A DNA stretch of 5,808 bases from Planctomycetota bacterium. GTDB lineage: Bacteria > Planctomycetota > Phycisphaerae > WQYP01. The stretch lies in assembly GCA_021805585.1 (NCBI GenBank), contig JAJZEY010000600.1, positions 1 through 5,808 of the forward strand, in the 5' to 3' direction. Made by a program: the position numbers and the translations under genes. This document shows positions 1 through 4,527 of this stretch, in pieces. Below the pieces are notes generated by a model. That model saw only the letters and a list, made by a program, of their open reading frames with translations. It did not search any database and was not told the DNA's origin. Every line of letters begins with the position of its first letter. Positions within the stretch are counted from its first letter, which is position 1.

Positions 1-701
1 GTTTCCTCGGGCGGCTGGTTGCCGGCGGCCGGGATGTGCTGTTTGTCGGAACGAAGCGGCAGGCCCGCGCGGTCATTGACGATATCGGCAAGCAAGCCGG
101 TATGCCGGTTGTAACCGAGCGGTGGCTGGGCGGCACGCTGACCAACTTCCGGACGATCCGTTCCCGGCTCCAGCGGCTGGAGGAACTCGAACGCGTGCTT
201 AACTCGCCGGATGTAAACAAAAGCTACTCCAAGAAAATGGAATCCAGCCTGAAGCGGGAATACCGCAAGATACTTCGCAATCTTGCCGGCATCCGCAATA
301 TGGAACGGCTGCCTGGCGCACTGTTTGTGGTGGACGTGCGGCGCGAAGTTATCGCGATCGCCGAAGCCCGCAAGCTCGGCATTCCCGTCGTTGCCATTAT
401 TGATACCGATAGCGATCCGGACCTGGTGGATATCGCCATTCCCGCCAACGACGATGCCCTGCGCGGCATTGACCTGATCATGAAAGAAGTTCTGGCCTCT
501 ATTCTGGAAGGAAAAGCCGGACGCATCGCCAAAGAAGAACAGGACAAAGCCCAGCAGCGCACAGGACGTCAGGAAAAATCCGGCCGCCGTCGTACCACAT
601 CGCAACAGGCCGCCGATGACGCCGCCGCTGAAAAGCCACAGGCCGTTGTGACTGAAGCCGCCCCGGCCCCCGCCGCCGCGGATCCGGTTGCCAACGCCTG
701 A
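1..701 (+). CDS. rpsB: 30S ribosomal protein S2, 5'-truncated
   Basis: This is ribosomal protein S2, a structural protein of the small ribosomal subunit that sits between head and body and is needed late in 30S assembly. The frame is open to the left edge (first full codon at 3, reading FLGRLVAGGRDVLFVGTK), so the true start lies outside the window; the GTG at 36 is internal. By comparison with E. coli S2 (241 aa) about 50-60 N-terminal residues are missing. Diagnostic S2 blocks are visible: VLFVGTKRQA, ERWLGGTLTNFRTI, LPGALFVVDVRRE, IPVVAIIDTDSDPD and the closing AIPANDDALRGIDLI. After the conserved core comes a tail of roughly 55 residues, first Lys/Arg/Gln-rich and then Ala/Pro-rich, absent from E. 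coli S2 but common in some phyla. An intrinsic terminator follows 28 bp after the TGA stop. The usual partner tsf is not downstream; the next gene is convergent. The family assignment is near certain. Confidence 0.97.
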   Translation, partial: FLGRLVAGGRDVLFVGTKRQARAVIDDIGKQAGMPVVTERWLGGTLTNFRTIRSRLQRLEELERVLNSPDVNKSYSKKMESSLKREYRKILRNLAGIRNMERLPGALFVVDVRREVIAIAEARKLGIPVVAIIDTDSDPDLVDIAIPANDDALRGIDLIMKEVLASILEGKAGRIAKEEQDKAQQRTGRQEKSGRRRTTSQQAADDAAAEKPQAVVTEAAPAPAAADPVANA

Positions 702-729
702 TCCCTTCGGTTTAAATGATTAAAAGCAG

Positions 730-763
730 ACGCCGCGCCCGTTTTCGGGGCGGCGTTTTTTTT
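730..763 (+). terminator. Intrinsic terminator of rpsB
   Basis: A GC-rich hairpin has arms at 731-741 and 746-755, pairing 10 bp around a TTTT loop (742-745) with a single bulged G at 737. It is followed directly by eight T (756-763). Position and orientation fit rho-independent termination of rpsB, 28 bp after its stop codon. Confidence 0.92.
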
Positions 764-822
764 GCCTTTGCCGGGGCCCTGGCCAATCGCAATCGCTCAG
801 TAAAATTAGTTTTGGCGGACCT

Positions 823-861
823 AAAAAAAAACCTCTGCGCAACCGTCTTGTTGCGCAGAGG
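823..861 (-). terminator. Intrinsic terminator of the minus-strand block
   Basis: Arms 832-842 and 851-861 form a perfect 11-bp inverted repeat (CCTCTGCGCAA / TTGCGCAGAGG) with an 8-nt loop. The + strand carries nine A at 823-831 just left of it, so on the - strand the hairpin is followed by nine T: a classic rho-independent terminator. It lies 67 bp beyond the stop of the PEP-CTERM gene at 929-1711 and would end that transcript. The lack of a T tract on the right side argues against a role for the + strand. Confidence 0.92.
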
Positions 862-886
862 AAAGGAATTTGATTCTTATATTAAC

Positions 887-907
887 CCGCCAGCTTTATC
901 TTGGCGG
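887..907 (-). other. Small hairpin in the 3' UTR
   Basis: CCGCCA (887-892) and TGGCGG (902-907) form a perfect 6-bp stem with a 9-nt loop, between the stop of the PEP-CTERM gene (929) and its terminator. There is no T tract after it, so it is not itself a terminator. It could stabilise the mRNA 3' end, or it may be chance in GC-rich DNA. Confidence 0.35.
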
Positions 908-928
908 TTGACCCTTCTAAGTGAGGAA

Positions 929-1711
929 TCAAGCCTGACACTTGCGACGCTTAATCGCCAAGACTCCGAGCGAACCAATCGCCAGCAACGCTAGCGAGGC
1001 GGGTTCGGGAGTCGCTGTCGTTGTGGCGGTCAGGGTCGGGTTAAACAAACTGGATTGCAAAAAGGTGCTCGGCGTGGTGGTGGGTGTGGCCTGCAGGTCT
1101 TCACCCAGAATAACCGTCAGGTCGCCGGACACAGTGGCACCGGTGGTATAGTTAACTGTCAGATAATTCACCGTCGGGCTTGGACTCACGTAACTTCCCG
1201 ATGCCAGCACGTTAGGGGAGGCGGTCGTCAAGGCGTCAACGCCGGTGATGGTGCCGTTATAAAGCATCGCCGTCGCCACGGCTCCGGTCGTCTTTGAACC
1301 CACGCCAACGACCAGGCTATAGGTGGTATTGGCCTGCAATGCGCCCACATCCTGAAATAGATAATCGCCGGTGTTGTTGGCATAACCGACGTTGCCCGTA
1401 ACCGGATTATTGTTCACGTCAGTTGCGGTCAGACCCGCGCCGCCAGATCCGGTTGCGGTTTGAATGCCAACGGACCAGTAAGTTTGGGTGTTATTGGGCA
1501 CATTACCGCCCCAATTGGCGGGGTCATTGGTGGCACTTTGCGCAGTAAAACCACCGCCGCCCGTAGTCGCCAATTCGGTATAACCACCGCCACCGATGTT
1601 ACCCGCAAAAGACGGATTCAGGATAAGATTCGTGCCTGCATGCGCGGTTCCGATAGCGGACAGCGCCGCCAGTGACATGATGCTGATCAGCATATTTTTT
1701 GAACTCAACAT
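929..1711 (-). CDS. PEP-CTERM sorting domain protein, exported, function unknown
   Basis: This predicted 260-residue protein is exported and probably held at the envelope. I start it at the ATG at 1711 because GGAGAAG (1717-1723) lies at proper spacing; the frame stays open 15 codons further upstream without a comparable site. Residues 1-25 are a signal peptide ending AHA, with GTN as the likely mature start. The mature part is rich in Gly, Thr, Asn and Ala with alternating beta pattern and no Cys until the tail. It begins with an ILNPSF motif like those opening galactose-binding-type beta-sandwich domains. The C-terminus is a textbook PEP-CTERM signal: TPEPAS (234-239), a hydrophobic stretch (240-253) and the basic cluster KRRK (254-257). 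Known family biology: Sec export, then exosortase recognition of the PEP motif; no exosortase is in the window. Its core shares QDVGAL, TTY, VGVG and VSGDLT-type blocks with the protein at 2080-2892, so the two are paralogs. It is last in the minus-strand block, with its own terminator. Confidence 0.9.
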   Translation of the reverse strand: MLSSKNMLISIMSLAALSAIGTAHAGTNLILNPSFAGNIGGGGYTELATTGGGGFTAQSATNDPANWGGNVPNNTQTYWSVGIQTATGSGGAGLTATDVNNNPVTGNVGYANNTGDYLFQDVGALQANTTYSLVVGVGSKTTGAVATAMLYNGTITGVDALTTASPNVLASGSYVSPSPTVNYLTVNYTTGATVSGDLTVILGEDLQATPTTTPSTFLQSSLFNPTLTATTTATPEPASLALLAIGSLGVLAIKRRKCQA

Positions 1712-1716
1712 AAACG

Positions 1717-1723
1717 CTTCTCC
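1717..1723 (-). promoter_or_regulatory. Ribosome binding site fixing the start of the 929-1711 gene
   Basis: On the - strand this reads GGAGAAG, five bases before the ATG at 1711. It supports that start over the longer reading frame from 1756, whose extra N-terminal residues (MVPDEQIRYLF...) would also spoil the signal peptide. Confidence 0.75.
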
Positions 1724-1745
1724 AAAAAGGTACCTAATTTGTTCA

Positions 1746-1833
1746 TCCGGAACCATTCCGGACGATTCCGTGTGCCCAGGCCGCAGCCTGGTTCATTGAT
1801 TCCCCGACAGCATTCCGTCAACCAAGCCGGAAT
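1746..1833 (-). repeat. Three consecutive short inverted repeats with clustered ATTCCG motifs
   Basis: Three perfect 6-bp stems follow each other: TCCGGA at 1746-1751 and 1757-1762 (5-nt loop); CCAGGC 1776-1781 with GCCTGG 1786-1791 (4-nt loop); ATTCCG 1812-1817 with CGGAAT 1828-1833 (10-nt loop). The hexamer ATTCCG also occurs at 1755-1760 and 1765-1770. The group ends 35 bp before the ATG at 1711, so it could be an operator or a folded mRNA leader. The pattern is seen directly; function is inference. Confidence 0.45.
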
Positions 1834-1931
1834 TAGGACAGTCAGATCCGCCGACAACCGGATAAAGTTCCGCAGCCAGAACCGCCGATTCACGGGCTTA
1901 GCAGTGCGGATTATCTGGGTTAGCCGGTAAT

Positions 1932-1957
1932 TCAAACGCTCGTCATGCTCACCTCCT
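1932..1957 (-). promoter_or_regulatory. Strong orphan Shine-Dalgarno with a four-codon reading frame
   Basis: On the - strand AGGAGGT (1951-1957) stands four bases before an ATG (1944-1946). The frame reads M-T-S-V and stops with TGA at 1932-1934. This is as good a ribosome site as that of any gene here, yet it opens no protein. It may be a tiny upstream ORF regulating the 929-1711 gene, the start of a gene broken by a frameshift, or chance. Confidence 0.35.
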
Positions 1958-1983
1958 GTTGTAGTTCTCCGCCGGTTCGGGTC

Positions 1984-2032
1984 AAAAAAGCAACTGAAAA
2001 GCCACCGGCCAACAGGCGGAACGGACCGCCTG
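1984..2032 (-). terminator. Possible weak terminator or attenuator after the GH27 operon
   Basis: CAGGCGG (2013-2019) and CCGCCTG (2026-2032) form a perfect 7-bp GC-rich stem with a 6-nt loop, about 48 bp after the stop of the 2080-2892 gene. On the - strand the following sequence is T-rich only at a distance (TTTT at 1997-2000, six T at 1984-1989), not directly at the stem. It could cause partial termination before the last gene, but it is not a canonical terminator. Confidence 0.3.
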
Positions 2033-2079
2033 AACCGCCAGCAAAGCTTCAACCTCTCGCGCAGAATTGCGCTTACCTA

Positions 2080-2892
2080 TCAAGTCGTGACAGCGCGGCA
2101 AATGTTACATAATCCCATCCGTTTTTTTTCGGAAAATCCTGTTGTCGTCCCGCGGGGCTTACGCCGCAGGACCATGGCCGCACATGCTCCCACAAGCAGT
2201 GTCGCTGCGCCTCCTGGTTCTGGCATAAAGGTTGCTCCGGAAGGAACCGGTGTTGCGGTTAATATGACATTATCAAATGAGACCTGTGAATAATTTCCGC
2301 CGGTGGAAGGCGACTGCAAATATTGATTCAAATAAATGGTCAAATCCCCGCTGACCACCGCCCCGGAGGTATACGAAATGGTCAATGGTTGAAACTGACC
2401 CGGTATCATGGAAGTCGGCTGCAGATATCCAAATGCCAGCGGTGCACCCTGATAATTTGTGCCGTTAAGCAGCGAAATTCCGGCGTAACCGCCGTCGAGT
2501 CCATCCAGCCTTTCGCCCACATACACGGTCAGGTTGTAGGTGGTGATGGCGGTTAAGGCACCAACATCCTGGCTTACGCCATTCAGGCCGCCGTTATAAT
2601 TCACAAAAAGGGCCTGGTTGCCGTTGGGAATCGCGGGATACTGGTAGGGGGCATAAGCCTGCACGCCGTCCGTGGTACCGGATTGCGGATTGCCAAAAAT
2701 ATCGCCCGTATAGGCGAGTTGCCAGCCCGGCACAGCATTGGAACCATACGACCAGGCACCCGAACCGGCGGGTTCACCCGGCGTTTCAAAGGAATAATTG
2801 GTCACAAAAACGGGTGTGGCCTGCGCGGTGTGACTGGCATTCCAAGCGCTTGCCACCAGTATTAAGATGGATAAAGTAAACGTTCTTCGCAT
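2080..2892 (-). CDS. PEP-CTERM sorting domain protein with unusual C-terminal tail
   Basis: This predicted 270-residue exported protein starts at the ATG at 2892, with GAGG at 2900-2903 as a modest ribosome site. Residues 1-25 form a signal peptide (MRR, hydrophobic core, AQA with TPVFV as likely mature start). The mature domain opens with VTNYSFETPG and closes with QVSFDNVILTATPVP. An NxSFE...FDNV frame of this kind is typical of galactose-binding-like, DUF642-type beta-sandwich proteins, so carbohydrate binding is possible but unproven. The sorting signal is MPEPGG (223-228), a hydrophobic segment to 242 and RRKPRG (243-248). Unusually, 22 further residues follow, containing EKKR and CNIC; PEP-CTERM signals normally sit at the very end. 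The tail codons include a run of eight A (2122-2129). Only 22 bp separate the start from the stop of the GH27 gene upstream, so they are probably cotranscribed and may act on the same substrate. Its core is paralogous to the 929-1711 product. Confidence 0.88.
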   Translation of the reverse strand: MRRTFTLSILILVASAWNASHTAQATPVFVTNYSFETPGEPAGSGAWSYGSNAVPGWQLAYTGDIFGNPQSGTTDGVQAYAPYQYPAIPNGNQALFVNYNGGLNGVSQDVGALTAITTYNLTVYVGERLDGLDGGYAGISLLNGTNYQGAPLAFGYLQPTSMIPGQFQPLTISYTSGAVVSGDLTIYLNQYLQSPSTGGNYSQVSFDNVILTATPVPSGATFMPEPGGAATLLVGACAAMVLRRKPRGTTTGFSEKKRMGLCNICRAVTT

Positions 2893-2914
2893 GACAAAGC
2901 CTCAAAATGTCGGT

Positions 2915-4462
2915 TTATAGTTTCAGCGGAATTGGCCGCCCGCGGCGTTTCCGCAAGACCATGACCGGCACCATAGCCATGGCCAGCAACCAAATCGCGG
3001 ATGTTTCTGGAACCGCAATCAGATAAATTCCCGATCCAAATGCGTTATAGGTTTGGAAAAAATTTGCGCTGAAATTACCAAGGTCCGCACCCGTCCACAG
3101 GTCGGTAATGTCATAAGTGCCATTGGCGTTAAGTCCCAGATCACCGAAATTCACTCCGACTTCGCCGGCGTTCGATGAGCGGTTAAACAGCGCGATATAT
3201 TTATTCGGCGAATTCGCCACATCGGCTTCCCACACTGTTTGAACGCCGTTATCCGACACCTGATGGTTGTTCGTGCTGTTCTGATCCACATTGATAACCG
3301 CCGAATTGGTCAGCAGCGAAGTGGTGAATGGATCGGTCGCCAGACTGGGCAAATCTCCGCCATAAATCAGCGGCGATTTTATGATTGACCAGAGCGTAAT
3401 CACCGTGCGCTGCTGATCCCGGGTCAGTTGACTGGTACGTGCGGTTCCAACGGGAGGATTAATAAAAGTCCCCAGCGGCAGCATGTCCGCGTCCGGCCAA
3501 TGACCGGTCGAACGGTAGGGCGTCCATTGATTTGCCAGGGAAAATATCTGATTGACATTGTCCCAGTTGTCCCACATGTCGTTGTCAATCCGCCACATGT
3601 TGGCATCCGCGGACAATTGCGTCCCCTGGGATATGGGGGCGGGGCCGGGTGAAAGGCTGATCACCATCGGGCGGCCGCTGTTGGCCACCGCTTGTTGAAT
3701 GCCGGCGACATCCGCGGCGTGGTAAGTGGTGCTTAGCATGTCATCGACTTTTACATAATCAACGCCCCAACTGGCATACATTTTAAACAGCGAATTGTAG
3801 TAGTCCTGGGCACCGGTGGTCAGGGCGGTGCCGCTGCTATTGGTGTTTAGTCCGTACATCTGGTTTAACCAGGGTGCGGTGCTGTTGGTATTGGCAATCT
3901 GGTCGGCGGTGTAACCGGAATTGGCGATCGGATCATTGGCGAAAACCGCCTGACGCGGAATTCCGCGCATAATATGAATGCCGAATTTCAGTCCAAGGCT
4001 ATGCACATAATTGGCCAGCGCGCTGAATCCAATTTCCTGCCCTTGGGCGTTAATGGACGAAGGAAAGCGGCTGGGATCCGGCACCAGCTCCCCATTGGAA
4101 TTCATTTCCAGCGGGGGAGATGCAGTCGTCACGCCATTGGAAGTTGAAAAACTCTGATTCAGATAGCCGGAACCGGTGGTGCCGGATCCGATCGGGCCTT
4201 GTTGCGCCTGTGTCCATGACCAGTCGTAATCCACCACAATATAGTCGTAGCCATATTGCTTAAGATTGGCCGCCATATAATTGGCGGCCGCTTCCACCTC
4301 CTGCTGATTCACAAATGCGCCATAAGAATCGTAACTGTCCCAGCCCATCGGCGGTGTCTGGGCCACAGCCGCCGCGGAAAATCCGGCGCGAAACGCGGCG
4401 GCGGTGGCCGCGAAGGTCAAAACCGCCCCGATTCCGCAGGTTAAAAGTTTTCTGGTTGGCAT
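2915..4462 (-). CDS. GH27-like alpha-galactosidase with signal peptide and PEP-CTERM-like anchor
   Basis: This 515-residue protein is a predicted secreted retaining glycoside hydrolase of family 27, whose members hydrolyse alpha-galactosides, alpha-N-acetylgalactosaminides, beta-L-arabinopyranosides or isomaltodextrin; the substrate cannot be read from sequence. The ATG at 4462 has AGGAGG at 4467-4472. Residues 1-34 are a signal peptide ending AVA. The (beta/alpha)8 domain opens at TPPMGWDSYDSYG (36-48). Further landmarks are VVDYDW (76-81), KFGIHIMRGIPR (159-170), YVKVDD (236-241) with D240 as expected nucleophile, MWRIDNDMWDNW (289-300) with D295 as expected acid/base, and GHWPDADML (320-328). 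A beta-sandwich domain follows from about 395. The end is VPETS (484-488), a hydrophobic stretch and RKRRGR (504-509): a PEP-CTERM-like signal with Thr for the second Pro. Compared with the paralog at 4528-5808 there is a Gly/Ser/Thr-rich insertion of about 20 residues near 88-115. It lies 65 bp after that paralog and 22 bp before the next gene, implying an operon. The family is secure and the exact activity open. Confidence 0.92.
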   Translation of the reverse strand: MPTRKLLTCGIGAVLTFAATAAAFRAGFSAAAVAQTPPMGWDSYDSYGAFVNQQEVEAAANYMAANLKQYGYDYIVVDYDWSWTQAQQGPIGSGTTGSGYLNQSFSTSNGVTTASPPLEMNSNGELVPDPSRFPSSINAQGQEIGFSALANYVHSLGLKFGIHIMRGIPRQAVFANDPIANSGYTADQIANTNSTAPWLNQMYGLNTNSSGTALTTGAQDYYNSLFKMYASWGVDYVKVDDMLSTTYHAADVAGIQQAVANSGRPMVISLSPGPAPISQGTQLSADANMWRIDNDMWDNWDNVNQIFSLANQWTPYRSTGHWPDADMLPLGTFINPPVGTARTSQLTRDQQRTVITLWSIIKSPLIYGGDLPSLATDPFTTSLLTNSAVINVDQNSTNNHQVSDNGVQTVWEADVANSPNKYIALFNRSSNAGEVGVNFGDLGLNANGTYDITDLWTGADLGNFSANFFQTYNAFGSGIYLIAVPETSAIWLLAMAMVPVMVLRKRRGRPIPLKL

Positions 4463-4527
4463 GGTCCCTCCTGAAAAAGGTAATCCGAATCCGCCTGATT
4501 GCCGCTGTCCTTGGGCCGCTTAATGGC

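Larger units (their letters stand above)
1712..2079 (-). other. 368-bp intergenic region / leader of the last PEP-CTERM gene
   Basis: No convincing gene lies here. A 115-codon frame on the - strand (1705-2052) starts at TTG without a ribosome site, is very rich in Arg, Trp and Cys, and resembles no family I know. The region holds a stem-loop at 2013-2032, a strong Shine-Dalgarno with a four-codon frame (1932-1957), and three short inverted repeats at 1746-1833. I see no promoter with both boxes well matched; a GATAAT-like -10 on the - strand at 1910-1915 has only a poor TTGAAT partner at 14-bp spacing. It most plausibly serves as a long, structured 5' leader or a promoter region for the 929-1711 gene. 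Confidence 0.5.

Noticed and set aside
224..562. 112-codon frame on the - strand opposite rpsB
   Set aside because: It is antisense to the well conserved S2 core and has a Ser/Arg-rich composition typical of a shadow frame.
716..994. 92-codon + strand frame after rpsB
   Set aside because: It runs through both terminators and into the opposing PEP-CTERM gene; no ribosome site and no family resemblance.
1961..1986. Possible sigma70 promoter on the - strand (TTGACC, 16 bp, TACAAC)
   Set aside because: The -10 box is poor and the predicted transcription start would fall inside the Shine-Dalgarno sequence at 1951-1957, so it cannot serve that reading frame; no other evidence supports it.
2059..2072. 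Small hairpin GCGCA/TGCGC just after the 2080-2892 gene
   Set aside because: It has only 5 bp and no T tract after it on the - strand, so it does not qualify as a terminator.
3424..3652. Short frames on both strands inside the GH27 gene
   Set aside because: They overlap the conserved WRIDND and GHWPD region of the real gene in other frames and resemble nothing.
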